Positions 22,652-32,330 of a stretch of 62,500 nt of DNA are shown here, in pieces (positions within the stretch are counted from its first letter, which is position 1; each line of letters starts with the position of its first letter). The stretch is from Prorocentrum cordatum. Lineage: Eukaryota > Sar > Dinophyceae > Prorocentrales > Prorocentraceae. The position numbers and the translations under genes were made by a program. The stretch is from positions 120,001 to 182,500 of the forward strand of contig CAUYUJ010018715.1 of assembly GCA_963575745.1 (NCBI GenBank), written 5' to 3'. The notes under the pieces are model-generated. The model saw only the letters and a program-made list of their open reading frames with translations. It made no database searches and was not told the DNA's origin.

Positions 22652-22870
22652 ATGGCGCGCGCTTCGCGCGCGATCAAGTTCAAGCTAGGCTTGGTGGGCG
22701 AACACATGGAATCTTATCCTTGTCGTTTCTTGCATCCAAGGACTCTCTTGGAGGCCCTGCGCAAGCCTCGGAATCGTATAGAAACGGAACTGCGACAACG
22801 CAAACATCATTTCTTTGTCGTTAGGGGTAATGATTTAGGGCCCTCGAAGGCTTCCTGGGTTCTTTTCTAG
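22652..22870 (+). CDS. Small unrecognised open frame, possible exon
   Basis: A 72-codon ATG-to-TAG frame at the centre of the mirror-image repeat arrangement. Its composition is mixed and protein-like: a basic N-terminus, LGLVGEHMESYPCRF, a charged middle (RKPRNRIETELRQRKHHF) and a Trp near the end. It is free of the low-complexity bias seen almost everywhere else here. I recognise no family, there is no upstream promoter or splice evidence, and it may be chance or a fragment of a repeat. Confidence 0.25.
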   Translation: MARASRAIKFKLGLVGEHMESYPCRFLHPRTLLEALRKPRNRIETELRQRKHHFFVVRGNDLGPSKASWVLF

Positions 22871-23264
22871 GGCCTTCATTGTGGTCTGTCTTGGAACGGT
22901 GGGATTTCCCTTTTTGTTCAAGTTGTAGTGCCTGGGCTGTGGGTTAGACGTTTTCTGCATGCAGGCCACAATCTGTTGGGCTGCCTCTCCGCGTCTTCGT
23001 GCAACAACTAAGCAGGGGGTGGGTTTGCAAAAAAAGGTAAGTCTAAACTGCTTCAACTCATGGGATCATGGGATCTCGAGTTCTACAAAGGTTTAAGGGG
23101 CAGCCAAAGAGGACACGAAGACGATCCAAGAGAGTGCCAAGACAGCGTCAGAGAGTGCAAGAGCATTCCCGAAACATTGTTGCATGTGACCCCGAAGTCT
23201 TAATGGGGCTCGAGGAAGAGGATGGGGAGTAGGAGTCCCAACCTGAAAAAAGGGAATCTCTGGA
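22871..23264. other. Unassigned sequence
   Basis: No repeat family or coding signal is recognised. The stretch has ordinary composition and ends just before the tandem duplication at 23.27 kb. Confidence 0.4.
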
Positions 23265-24045
23265 ATTTCTTTTTTTCCACATTCCAGAGTCTTGGAGCGT
23301 TGGAAGCGGGAAAACGTGAGAAGGCGAAAAACGTCGCGACAACAACCACTTGAAAATCTATGTGTTTACCCTCTTCAGGCTCTCTCGGGACGGCTCTCGA
23401 AGCTCTCTTGGCCTCTTTGGGGGGCCTCGTCGGGGATTTGTTGGGAGACTCTCAGGAGTCTGGACGTGTTGGAGGCCTCTGGGGGATTCCAGAGTCCTCT
23501 CGGAGGTCTCTGGCGGCCTCCTGCTTCCGCTCTTGGGCTCATCTGGGGCCTGTTCTTGGATGCTCTGGAGCTGTCCGGGGCGCCTCTTCGGCAGTCTTGG
23601 GACCGTCTTAGCACGTCTTGGGGGCCTCTGGGGCGGTCTTGGGGGCCTCTCGGCCGTCTTGGAGCGTTGGAAGCATGGAATGGTGAGAAAGCCAAGAACC
23701 ATTCGAAAAACATGAAATTAACGATGTTAGGTTCTCCGGGCGCTCTCGGGAGGTCTCTCGGAGCTCTCTTGAGGTCTCTTGGAGGCCTCCTGGGAGCCTG
23801 GAGAGCCGCCCGAACACTATCCTGGGTTGCCTGGGAGCGTCTTGGGCAATTCTTTACGTTCTGGGGGCTTCTTGAGGTCGTCTTGGGCTGTCTTTGGGCA
23901 TTGTGTGGGGTCCCCGGGAGGCCGGGAAATCTGGTACAGGGAGCGTACAAGAGATGTTCTGGGAAGGTGTGGGACCCCCGGGAGGAGAGGGCGCGCATTT
24001 GTTGAATTTGAGCAAAAGAAAAAAAGGAATCTGTGAAATTCCTTC
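23265..24045. repeat. 0.78-kb tandem duplication, first copy (TCTTGGG orientation)
   Basis: Starts near TCTTGGAGCGTTGG (23290) and holds TCTTGGGGGCCTC units, the reverse complement of the CCCAAGA arrays at 20.9-22.3 kb. Internal landmarks GAAGCATGGAATGGTGAGAA (23670), TAACGATGTTAGGTTCTCC and CGTTCTGGGGGCTTC are all repeated in the second copy. Confidence 0.85.
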
Positions 24046-24805
24046 TTTATTTTTAAGTTCCTCGGTCTTGGAGCGTTGGATGCCGCGAAACGTGAGAAGG
24101 CTAACAAAAATCGACGAAAATCATTGGAAATCTATGTTTTTACCCTCTTCGGGCTCTCTCGTGACGGCTCTCGAAGCTCTCTTGGGCTGTTTGGGGGGCC
24201 TCGTCGGCGCTTTTGTGGGGGCCTCTCAGGGGTCCGGGATGTGTTGGAGTCCTCGAGAGATCTGGGGGGTCCCGGAATTCTCTCGGAGGTCTCTGGCAGC
24301 CTCTTGCTCCCGTTCTTGGGCTCATCTTGGGCCTGTTCTGGGGTGGTCTGAAACTGTCCGGGGCGCGTCTTCGGCAATCTTGGGACCGTCTTGGCCCGTC
24401 TTGGGACCGTCTTGGGGGCCTCTGGAACAATCTTGGGGGCCTCTTCGGCCGTCTTGTAGCCTTGGAAGCATGGAATGGTGAGAAAGCCAAGAACCAAAAG
24501 CACAAAACAAAAAAAGAACAATGAAACTTAACGACTTTAGGTTCTCCAGGCGCTATCCAGTGGCCTCTCGGAGCTCTCTTGAGGTCTCTTGGAGTCCTCC
24601 TGGGAGACCGGAGAGCCGCCCGAAAGCTATCCTGGGTTGCCTGGGAGCGTCTTGGGCAATTCTTTTACGTTCTGGGGGCTTCCTGGGTTCGTCCTGTGCT
24701 GTCTTTGGGCATTGATGGGGGCTCCGCGGGAGGCCGGGAAGCGCGGTACTGGGAGCGTGCAGAAGACGTGAGCGAGGTGGAGGACGCCCCGGGAGGGGGC
24801 CCGGC
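24046..24805. repeat. 0.78-kb tandem duplication, second copy
   Basis: TCTTGGAGCGTTGG lies at 24066 (offset 776) and GAAGCATGGAATGGTGAGAA at 24465 (offset 795). It ends with a GAGGCCGGGAAGCGCGGTAC-type block matching the end of the first copy. The two copies look about 80 percent alike by eye. Confidence 0.85.
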
Positions 24806-24904
24806 GTATGTGTTTATATTGTATATACCTATGTATATGAGTGTACGAGTACATTGCATGTGTAAGTCTGTACCACTATCTATAATTAGTGCTCCACATC
24901 TCCA

Positions 24905-25090
24905 TCCAGACGGGGCAAGCACGGGAACACCGCGAGGCAATCATGGGCAACCACGTGACAACCACGGGGAAACGCTGGACGCAGATGCACAAACTTGAAA
25001 CAAACCCGTCGCAACACACAGACCAACCACGGGATAAGCACGGGACATCCATGGACAATTACGGGGCACCGACAAGACAACTGTGGGACA
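24905..25090. repeat. ACAACCACGGG minisatellite, first patch
   Basis: Degenerate 11-13 bp units such as GACAACCACGGGGAAACG and CCAACCACGGGATAAGCACG. Related to the larger patch at 25.3 kb and, in opposite orientation, to the array at 20.2 kb. Confidence 0.75.
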
Positions 25091-25310
25091 ACGACATGAC
25101 GACGATCCAACTATCGATCGCTTCCGCTATCAACATACCCGGTATCACTGTGAAATAGAACAACCGATCTCACGACCCATCGACACATCCGTCTCACATT
25201 GTATCAATCGATCTCCCTGCCAATCCAAAGATCGGACCAACGATTTACTGGTCTCACTAATCATTGAGGTCGATATGTTTCGATCGATCTCACGATCTAT
25301 CTGTCCACAT
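25090..25310. repeat. GATCG/GGTCTCAC repeat, minus orientation
   Basis: CGATCTCACGACC, ACTGGTCTCAC and CGATCGATCTCACGATC are reverse complements of the GTGAGACC and GATCGTGAG motifs at 20.5-20.75 kb. This is the second matching pair in the mirror arrangement. Confidence 0.65.
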
Positions 25311-25548
25311 AACCACGGGACGACCACGGGACAACCACCGAACAACCACTGGAAAACCACGGCACAACCACGGCACAAGAGAAGGAACAACCACGGACAA
25401 CCAACGGATAACGACGGGACAAACACGGGACAACGACGGGACCAGCACAAGATAACCACGGGAAAACCGCAAGACAACGACGGGGCACCACGGAACAACC
25501 GCGAGACAACCACAGGACAATCGAAGGATAACCCCTTGCACGCCACGG
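25311..25548. repeat. ACAACCACGGG minisatellite, main patch
   Basis: About 20 degenerate units of ACAACCACGGG, some reading ACAACGACGGG. A short GGA run (about 25553-25583) follows. It mirrors the TGTCCCGATGGT array at 20.2 kb. Confidence 0.85.
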
Positions 25549-25639
25549 GACAAGGAGGAGGAGGAGGAGGAGGAGGAGGAGGAAAGTGAGAAAGAAGAGG
25601 AGGATGAGTGACTGGCTCTTGGGGGGACCAGCTCAGGGG

Positions 25640-25990
25640 GAAGTGGCTCAGAGGGGAGAACATCGAGCCTGAAACGGCGGTACATCGCCGATAGATCGGC
25701 CTTAGGCCCCCGATCGCGAATCCGCACGCTCCTGGCCGAAGAGGGCGATCGGGCCCCTGTAGGCATGCAAAGGGGCGATTGGGGGTCGATGCATCCCCAC
25801 CTGAGCCCATCCCCTGCCATGGCCTCCGGCGGCCGTCCGGGACGACCCGCGGCGGGACGCACCCCGGAGCTGGAAGAGACACCGCCGGGAGCGGACGACA
25901 ATTTCCATCATTCCCCCCCATATCGTTGCCGATCACGGCGCGGTTGGGGGGGCGATGCGTCCCCCCCTGAGCCCATCCCCCCCCCAACTT
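25640..25990. repeat. Imperfect local duplication with CCCCCCTGAGCCC block
   Basis: GGTCGATGCATCCCCACCTGAGCCCATCCCC near 25788 recurs as GGCGATGCGTCCCCCCCTGAGCCCATCCCC near 25950. A third diverged relative lies at about 57043-57080 (GGTCGACACGTCCCCCCCTGAGCC), so the unit is dispersed. No gene is seen. Confidence 0.6.
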
Positions 25991-25993
25991 TAG

Positions 25994-26115
25994 GTCGGGC
26001 ACGTCCCCCTACAGGCGGATCTTGGACGAAACAAACACACACCCCAAACATACTCAAAAAACAAGTTTAAAACATAGTCCAAAACTCGTCTCCTGACTGT
26101 TTGTTATTTTTAAAT
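25994..26115. mobile_element. F3 element, right-truncated copy
   Basis: Begins with GTCGGGCACGTCCCCCTACA preceded by TTAG and continues with CAAACATACTCAAAAAACAA and CTCCTGACTGTTTG, matching other F3 copies. The expected right end (CTGTAGAGGGACGTGCCCGA) is missing. Confidence 0.7.
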
Positions 26116-26554
26116 ACTCCAAATCTCATAATAAGGGGGGGGTCAAAAAAGTGTTTGACGGCCAGTCTGGGACCCCCCCCAAGACCGGTGCAACCGCGCC
26201 AAAATCCGGACCCCCCCAGAAGCATCGTTTGACTTTTCGATCTGGACCCCCCCAATGAGGAGCGTCTGGGCATGCATTTTGGGACCCCCCCGAGAAAACG
26301 GCGACGACGACGCCGGTGACGACGACGCTGACAACGGCTACGACTACAACGCCGATGACGACCGCGACGACGATGCCGACGAGGCACAGTCCCGACTTCA
26401 CCCTAACTTTGCCCCCGAGGGGTGCCTCCGCCAGCTGCCGCGCGGCGCGGCGGCGGGGTGCGCGAGCGGCCCGGCGGCGGGCCGCCGGCGCGCGCGGCGC
26501 GGCCGCCGCCGCCGCCTCGGCGAGGGCTCCCCCAGGCAGAACACTTGGATTCCC
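26116..26554. other. CCCCCCC-rich and GC-rich unassigned region
   Basis: Four GGACCCCCCC-type runs occur between 26168 and 26295 at 50-70 bp spacing, suggesting a degenerate repeat. The rest is GC-rich with overlapping frames on both strands. Confidence 0.45.
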
Positions 26555-26650
26555 CCTCGCTCGCTCGAAGTTCCTCGCTCGCTCGAAGTTCCTCGCTCGC
26601 TCGAAGCTCCCCCAGTGTGCTTTTGTTTCCTCGCTCGCTCGAAGTTCCGA
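26555..26650. repeat. 18-bp CCTCGCTCGCTCGAAGTT repeat
   Basis: Three consecutive copies and one displaced copy of CCTCGCTCGCTCGAAGTT. It reads as Arg-Ser-Leu-Glu-Val-Pro in one frame, but no larger protein surrounds it. Confidence 0.9.
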
Positions 26651-26774
26651 CGCTCTCGGACGGTCCGAGGGGCCCCCCTGAAAACCCCCCCAAGGCGGCA
26701 CGAGAGGCCCCCCAACGCTTGAGCAGGGACCGACCGTCCCGGCATTCCTATAGTCATACCACGAAAAAGTTTTT

Positions 26775-26910
26775 AGAACCCACAAATGTTCTAAGAACGA
26801 GAGCAACGTTCTTAGAACATAAACCCAACGAGTTAAAACAAAACAGACTCCGCCAGAAATGTTCTAAGAACATTTCGTGGGAACCGCAAGCGGTTCTTAG
26901 AACATTGTCT
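26775..26910. promoter_or_regulatory. Cluster of four GTTCTNAGAAC palindromes
   Basis: The 11-bp palindrome occurs at 26788, 26808, 26861 and 26893, as GTTCTAAGAAC twice and GTTCTTAGAAC twice, with a half site TTTTAGAACC at 26771. The first two form a perfect 14-bp inverted repeat (26785-26798 and 26807-26820). Repeated two-fold sites are typical of protein-binding clusters, but they could equally be nested inverted-repeat ends. No adjacent gene is identifiable. Confidence 0.5.
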
Positions 26911-26919
26911 GGTATGGGG

Positions 26920-27204
26920 CTATAGGCGAGCCGGGACGCTTCGCCACTGCTTGGAAGGCCGCCGCGCGCAGGACCAGGAGGGAGGGCCCCGAGGCGGCCC
27001 CGGGAGCGCCCGAGACGGCCCCCAGGAGGGCCCAATTGGAGGGCCCCCAAGAGGGGCCCCGGAGGAGGCCGGGGGCGTCCGAGAGGCAGGCGCCCCGGAG
27101 CGGGGGGCGCAAATCATGGCCGGCGGCACGGGCGCGGCCCCGGGGGGGGACCGAGGACGTCTCGAAAGAAGGGGAGGCGCCACGGGCTCTGGGAAGACGT
27201 CCCC
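26920..27204. other. GC-rich region with F13 block 1
   Basis: Degenerate GGCCCC-rich sequence. At about 27105-27145, GGCGCAAATCATGGCC and GGCACGGGCGCGGCCC match 45518-45557, where GCAAATCATGGCCAGCGGCA is found. Together with 27590-27690 this defines a shared two-block unit (F13). Confidence 0.55.
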
Positions 27205-27600
27205 AGACGTGCGACGTCCCGATGTCTTCGGGACGGCGTCCCTGGAAGTCCCGACCCGTTCCCCAGGACCGGCGTTTCGTCCCGGGTCTTATGTTGCTCC
27301 CATCGTACTTAAGGACCACGTCCCAGAAATAATTTCGAGCACCCAGACAAGTGTCGACAGAGTGTCGAAACAGTGTCAAAACAGTGTCGGGCGAGTGTCT
27401 CCCAGGGCCCGATCGTGAAAACCCTCGAACTTCGGTATTTTGTTTGCTGGTGCTCGAAATTCTTTCTGGCGATCAAGAAGTAGGTTGGAACATCATAACC
27501 CGAGTCGTTGATTGGCGGCCCTGTGGCCCGGCGCGGGCCCCCCCGGGGCCGAAAGCAGCGAGCACCTCCCGTCCTGGCTTTTGTGGAACGACGCGAGCAT
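27204..27600. mobile_element. Sequence related to the F4 interior
   Basis: Two stretches align with the interior of the full F4 element at 28.7-29.0 kb: GCGACGTCCCGATGT with TCCCTGGAAGTCCCGACCC (27213-27270), and GCCCGGCGCGGGCC with CACCTCCCGTCCTGGCTTTT (27527-27585). About 160 bp of unrelated sequence containing repeated AGTGTCGA motifs lies between. Terminal repeats are not seen, so this is a fragment or a relative. Confidence 0.5.
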
Positions 27601-27690
27601 CTGTGGGTCATGGCCCCCGCCATGATGTCCCCCCCCCACGTCGTCACTCCCCTCGTGGCCGCCCCCAAGGGGGAGGGGCACAGACCTAAC
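27590..27690. repeat. F13 block 2
   Basis: TCATGGCCCCCGCCATGATG, itself a palindrome, followed by TCCCCCCCCCACGTCGTCA matches 45608-45665 (TCATGGCCCCCACCATGATA). Block 1 and block 2 occur in the same order at both sites. Confidence 0.6.
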
Positions 27691-27825
27691 ATCTCCTAGG
27701 CTCCCAGGGGAAAGAAGCGCCGGGCGGGGCACGAAGGAGCCCCCCCGGCCACGGCGAGCCTCGACCACGGTCCTCGGCCTGCCCACAGAGAGCGACTCAT
27801 GGGTAAGCGCGGCCTATGATGCCTC

Positions 27826-28192
27826 ATCCTCCTCCTCCTCCTCCTCCTCCTCCTCCTCCTCCTCCACCCTCCTTCCGCCTCCTCCTCCTCCTTCCGCCTC
27901 CCTCCTTCCTCCTCCCTCCTCCTCCTCCCTCCTCCCTCCTCCCTCCTCCTCTCTCCTCGTCCCTCCTCCTCCTCCTACTCCATCCTTCTCCTCCCTCCTC
28001 CACCTCCTCCCTCGTCCGCTTCCTCCTCCTCCTCCTCCTCCTCCTCCTCCTCCTCCTCCTCCTCCTCCTCTCTCCTCCTCCTCCTCCTCCTCCTCCTCCT
28101 CCTCCTCCTCCTCCTCCTCCTCCTCCTCATGCTGCTACTGCTCCTGCTACTGCTCCTCTTCCTCCTCCTCCTCCTCCTCCTCCTCCTCCTGC
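27826..28192. repeat. CCT/CTC triplet array
   Basis: About 365 bp of CTC triplets with occasional CTCC or CTTC changes, giving Ser, Pro and Leu runs on plus and Glu, Gly and Arg runs on minus. Purine/pyrimidine asymmetry is near complete. Confidence 0.95.
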
Positions 28193-28309
28193 AGGCAGCG
28201 GGGGGACCAAACTTTTTGCGTCGGCGGCTAGGCAGGGGTCGTCTGCGCTGGCGGAAGAAGCCAACTGAGCGGGGGCACCGTTGAAGCGAGTTGGCCATCA
28301 TGCAAGATG

Positions 28310-28600
28310 AGGGGAGGAGGGACGAGCGGGCGGCCGCGGGGCGGGGGCGGAGGGACCAAGCACGAGCGCGCAAGAGGCTACTACCACATAGCGTTCGGCT
28401 TTCGGGGGAACCCACTGGGCCCGCACCAAAAGGTGAGAATGTCCTTTGGTGCGCGTCCTCTGGGCGGCCGCGGGGGGACGGGCGCGCAAGACGCTACTGC
28501 CGCATCGCGTTCGGCTTCGGGGGACCCCAGTGGGCCCGCACCAGAGGCAAAGGTCATTCGTACGTGCAGTCGGGAGCAAACCCCCCCGACCATTCTCTGA
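28310..28600. repeat. 116-bp repeat, two tandem copies
   Basis: GCGCGCAAGAGGCTACTACC at 28366 and GCGCGCAAGACGCTACTGCC at 28482, each followed by a TTCGGCTT(T)CGGGGG block and TGGGCCCGCACCA. No protein is recognised. Confidence 0.8.
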
Positions 28601-28721
28601 GCCGAGGACCGGCCCCGAAGGCGGCGGCACCCCGGGTGGAGTGTGCCAGCGGGCTATCGTGGCCGAGGCGCCGCAGAGTGCCGGCAGCACAGGGACGCGA
28701 CGGGGGCAGCGGTGCCCCACC

Positions 28722-29041
28722 CCTTGCCGTCCCTCGGACGCTCGTTCCCCGTGCACGTGTTTTGCTTCGTGCGTTTTTCTTCGTTGCCGCAAAATGATCC
28801 AAGACCCAAACATGCGACGTCCTGATTGTTTCAATGCGGGGTTCCTGGAAGTCCCGACCCTTTCCCGGGACCGGCTCGTCGCCCTGAGCTGTTGTTTGCT
28901 GGTCCCAAAGCCCGGCGAGGGCCCCCCGAGGCCGAAAATGGCCACAAACCTCCCGTTCTGATTTTTTCAAGACGCGAGCAGGTCTGGGGAGGCACCCCGA
29001 GGGGTCCTCGCAGAGGAATGCACACACGTCCGAGCGATGCC
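28722..29041. mobile_element. F4 inverted-repeat element, long copy
   Basis: Left end CCTTGCCGTCCCTCGGACG and right end ACGTCCGAGCGATGCC are complementary. A CTTCGTGCGTTTTTC motif follows the left end, as in the copies at 33.3 and 35.5 kb. The 320-bp interior includes segments shared with 27.2-27.6 kb. No protein is encoded. Confidence 0.7.
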
Positions 29042-29144
29042 GCGACGCTTCCCCGCCCTGCCCTGCCCACGCAGCGTGCGGGCGCCGCGCCACGCCCGGT
29101 GCAGAACCCCTTGCTCCGCGGCCGCCCGACTCTCGCCTCTCTCT

Positions 29145-29344
29145 CTTTCTCCTCCCCCTCATCCTCCTCCTCTTCTTCTTCTTCTTCTTATTGTTATTCT
29201 TCATATTATGATTTGTGCTTTTGTTATTGGTATTGCAATTCATATTGCTATTGTTATGCTTATTCGTATTATTCTTCTTAGTAGTGTAAGTAGTATTAGT
29301 ATTAGTTGTCTTATTATTATCATCATTGTTATGATTATTATTAT
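29145..29344. repeat. TTC/TTA/TTG triplet tract
   Basis: CCTCTTCTTCTTCTTCTTAT grades into ATTATTATTGTTATT-type repeats. It forms the AT-richer left shoulder of the CCT array that follows. Confidence 0.7.
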
Positions 29345-29966
29345 TATTCCTCCTCCTCCTCCGCCCTCCTGCTCCTCCTCCTCCTCTTCCTCCTCCTCCT
29401 CCTCCTCCTCCTCCTCTTCCTCCTCCAACTCAGCCCTCCTCCCTCCTCCCTCCTCCTCCCTCTCCTCCTCCCTCCTCCCTCCTCCTCCCCCTCCTCCCTT
29501 CTCCTCCTCCTCCTCCTCCTCCTCCTCCTCCTCCACCCTCCTCCTCCTCCTCCTCCTCCTCCTCCTCCTCTCCTCCTCCTCCTCCTCCTCCCCTTCCTCC
29601 TCCGTCTTTCCTCCTCCTCCTCCTCCTCCTCCTCTTCCTCCTCCTCCCTCCCTCCTCCCTCCCCTCCTCCCTCCTCCTCCTCCCTCCTCCTCCTCCTCCT
29701 CCTCCTCCTCCTCCTGCTCCTCCTGCTCCTCCTGCTCCAACTGCTCCTCCTCTCCTCCTCCTCCTCCTCCCTCCTCCTCCTCTCCTCCTCCCTCCTCCCT
29801 CCTCCCTCCTCATCCCTCCTCCTCCTCCTCCTCCTCCTCCTCCTCCTCCCTCCTCCTCCTCCCTCCTCCTCCTCCGCCTCCTCCTCCTCCGCCTCCTCCT
29901 CCTCCTCCTCCTCCTCCTCCTCCTCCTTCTCCTCCTCCTCCTCCTCCTCCTCCTCCTCCTCCTCCG
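29345..29966. repeat. Long CCT/CTC triplet array
   Basis: About 620 bp of CTC/CCT triplets with periodic CCCTCC changes. It produces frames of hundreds of codons on both strands (Ser/Pro/Leu or Glu/Arg/Gly), all uninformative. The purine/pyrimidine split suits triplex (H-DNA) formation. Confidence 0.95.
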
Positions 29967-30130
29967 TCTCTCGCCCCTCGCCTCCCTGGCGCGGGCGCGC
30001 AAGGAAACGCAAGACCCGTCCAGGCCTGCCCGCGGGGAGCGCTCGCCCGCGCCGCTCCAAAAACGGTGCGCTCGGGCGCTGCTTGATGGAAGGGCGGTTT
30101 AACGGGGGGCTTGTAGAAGGAGAAACAACG

Positions 30131-30302
30131 TCATAAACACAAACTGTTGGCGCTCCGCGCGGATTTCTTGGATCCGCGCTGGACCCTCCCCCCCTCCCTG
30201 GCGTGCGGAGCGCGCCAGTGGCGGCGCAGGAGGCGCCGCCAGGGGGCCCCAGCGCCGATCCGAGAAATCCGCGAGGAACTCCGAGTTTTCATGTTCATGT
30301 CA
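30131..30302. mobile_element. F1 inverted-repeat element, copy 2 (well preserved)
   Basis: One of the two best-preserved F1 copies. Left arm CGCTCCGCGCGGATTTCTTG and right arm GAGAAATCCGCGAGGAACTC are complementary over 40 bp or more, extending to CATAAACAC and TCATGTTCATG at the tips. The core has CTGGCGTGCGGAGCGCGCCA and GGCGCAGGAGGCGCCGCC, each a hairpin. No coding content. Confidence 0.85.
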
Positions 30303-30990
30303 TTGTTCGTTCCCCTAGCAACGGGGGGCTGAAGGAAGGTGCACCGTTCGTGCGCCTTCGGGGTCCCAGTCGAGAAGCATTTTGTTCAACATGGACGACC
30401 TCGAACAACGTCCACGTCAGGGACGGGTCGCTGAGGTGCGCCAGCCGTTCAAAGAGTGATCAGGCCGAGGATGCTAGCGGCTGTCATGGACGAGGCGCTG
30501 CAGAGCGCTGGCGGCAGAGGGATACAACGAGGGCAGCCAGGGACCCGCGTCATCTCCTGGAGTCGTTGTCCTCCGGCACAAAGGGCGAACAGCCCCGAGG
30601 AGACCGAACACGGCGAACAACCTCAGGACACCGACACGTTTCCCTCTGGAGCCGCTTGGCCCATGGCGATCCAGGCTCCTGGCAGGAAGCTGCAATCACA
30701 GGTGGCCAGCGTTCCGAGCACGCGCGGCCGCATCGCTTCATGGATGCGCGGAAGGAGGGCGCGCCCAGACTCGCTACCTACCAATCCACCACAACCCAAC
30801 CCGATGTCACCGCTGGGCTCGTCGATGTTCGGTAGGGGGGCGTTTGAGGACATTGGAGGAAGCACGACGGAACGCGTACGCCCCCAAACCCTACATTTTG
30901 GCTGGTCCAGGGCCTTCGGTTTGGGCGGGGATGGTTTGGGACCTCATGACGGGCACCCAAGGGCAAAGGTGCTGGGAGAGCTAGCGTTAG
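30303..30990. other. Unassigned sequence with a short match to 28.6 kb
   Basis: About 65 bp at 30476-30540 (GACGAGGCGCTGCAGAGCGC) resembles 28655-28720 (GCCGAGGCGCCGCAGAGTGC). The frames in this region have no recognised domain, and the longest (30456-31283) runs out through the TA tract of the next element. Confidence 0.4.
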
Positions 30991-31320
30991 GTCGGGCCCG
31001 GCCCCCCTACAGGCGGCTGTTGGGGCAAAACATAATACATATTCAAACACTGCCCCGGAATGGTCAACAAATGCACAAACAATCGTCCACCCCCCAAATG
31101 TTTTTTGTTTTGATAATATATATGTATACATATGTATATATATATATAAATATGTGTGCGTATATATATATATACATATATATACATATATATATATATA
31201 TATACATATATATCTATACATATATATATGTGTGTATGTGTATATATATATGTGTATATATCTATACATATACACAAATATAGATATATGAATATTCCTC
31301 CTGTAGAGGGACACGCCCGA
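30991..31320. mobile_element. F3 element enlarged by a TA microsatellite
   Basis: Left end GTCGGGCCCGGCCCCCCTAC preceded by TTAG, right end CCTCCTGTAGAGGGACACGC. The interior keeps the F3 motif AATGGTCAACAAATGC, but about 190 bp of TATATG/TATACA repeat (31115-31300) has expanded inside, doubling its length over the 38.6-kb copy. Confidence 0.8.
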
Positions 31321-31984
31321 TGAAGAAAACCAGCGGCCACGCGTGCATACCGTTCTCGCGAGGCGCCGGGCACGCCGCGCCTGCTCCGCCCAAAGACCTC
31401 GCGCCCTCCCCGCGCGGCCGCGCGCGCCGCGGCCGCCGCGCCCCCCACCCCGCGGGGGGCGACGCGCGCAGCTCCGGCCGCGCGGAGCGAGGGGCACCGT
31501 GGCCCCGGCGCCCCCCGCGGGTGATCCATAGGACCGGGGATTCCCACGCGGGCACGAGCAACTCTCGCGGATCTCCGAGCCGGGGCAGGGGCAGAAGCAG
31601 CGCAGCAGCGGAGCAGGAGAGATACGGGTTCTGTGCGACCCCCAGCGGCCATGGAGGATGCATCTGGCGCCGCGACCGTTCCTGACAGTTTCGGAGCGCT
31701 CTGAAAGCCCTCTAGAACGCTCTAGAACGAGTTGACCCGATCCCGGGTCCGTCCGATGCGCGAGCTCGCGAATCCGCGCTCCAAGGAGACTCTCGAGCGA
31801 CAAATCCGCACCTCGAGGATGCCCAACGAGAGGGCGGACGAGCGATCAAGACGTGGCAGCAGGTCGTGGAAGGCAACCGAAGCATCCGCCGCTCTCCGAG
31901 GGCCTCCCGACCGCAGACATCCGACGGACTCATTCTTCAATCCGCGGGCCCCCAGGGTCTCGATATTCCTCTGTGTAGGAACCA
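31321..31984. other. Unassigned GC-rich sequence
   Basis: Overlapping Arg/Ala/Pro frames on both strands to about 31680, then sequence with AGAACGCTCTAGAACG palindrome-like motifs (31710-31730). No domain is seen. Confidence 0.4.
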
Positions 31985-32215
31985 ATATTGATGGCCACGA
32001 GGCCCGAGAAGCGGTCGGGCGGGGCTCGGACGAGGATCAATCCGTTCCGGAGCGTTTCAGAACGCTCTCAGAGCGTTCCAGCACGCTCTGAGAAGGTCGC
32101 GACGCCCGAAACATTCTCCAGAGCCGCTGGAGCTCAGAGATTGCCGAATCAACCTCAACCGATTACATCCTCGTCCTGGCTACGTCTGAGGCGTCTCACA
32201 AGGTCAAGCAAGCCA
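31985..32215 (+). pseudogene. Dispersed protein-like fragment (ILVLATS), plus-strand copy
   Basis: Matches 52570-52830 read on the minus strand, both in DNA (runs such as TTCCGGAGCG and AGAACGCTCT) and in translation: SVPERFRTLSERS here against AVPERSGTQSERP there, then DYILVLATS against DIILVLASS. The frame breaks between the two blocks in both copies. It is a dispersed, decayed coding or gene-derived repeat of unknown family. Confidence 0.45.
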
Positions 32216-32330
32216 TGCCAAAAAAGACCAGGACGGGGGCCTCGTTGGCGCGGGGAGGCACCTGGTTGTAGATGTCGTCCAGCTCGCTGCTGCTGCGGTG
32301 AGTGATGTCGGCGCAGCTGCATCTGTCGTG

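Noticed and set aside
29037-30136. Ser/Pro/Leu and Glu/Arg proteins of 200-350 residues
   Set aside because: Produced by CCT/GGA triplets; mirrored frames exist on both strands and no non-repetitive domain is attached.
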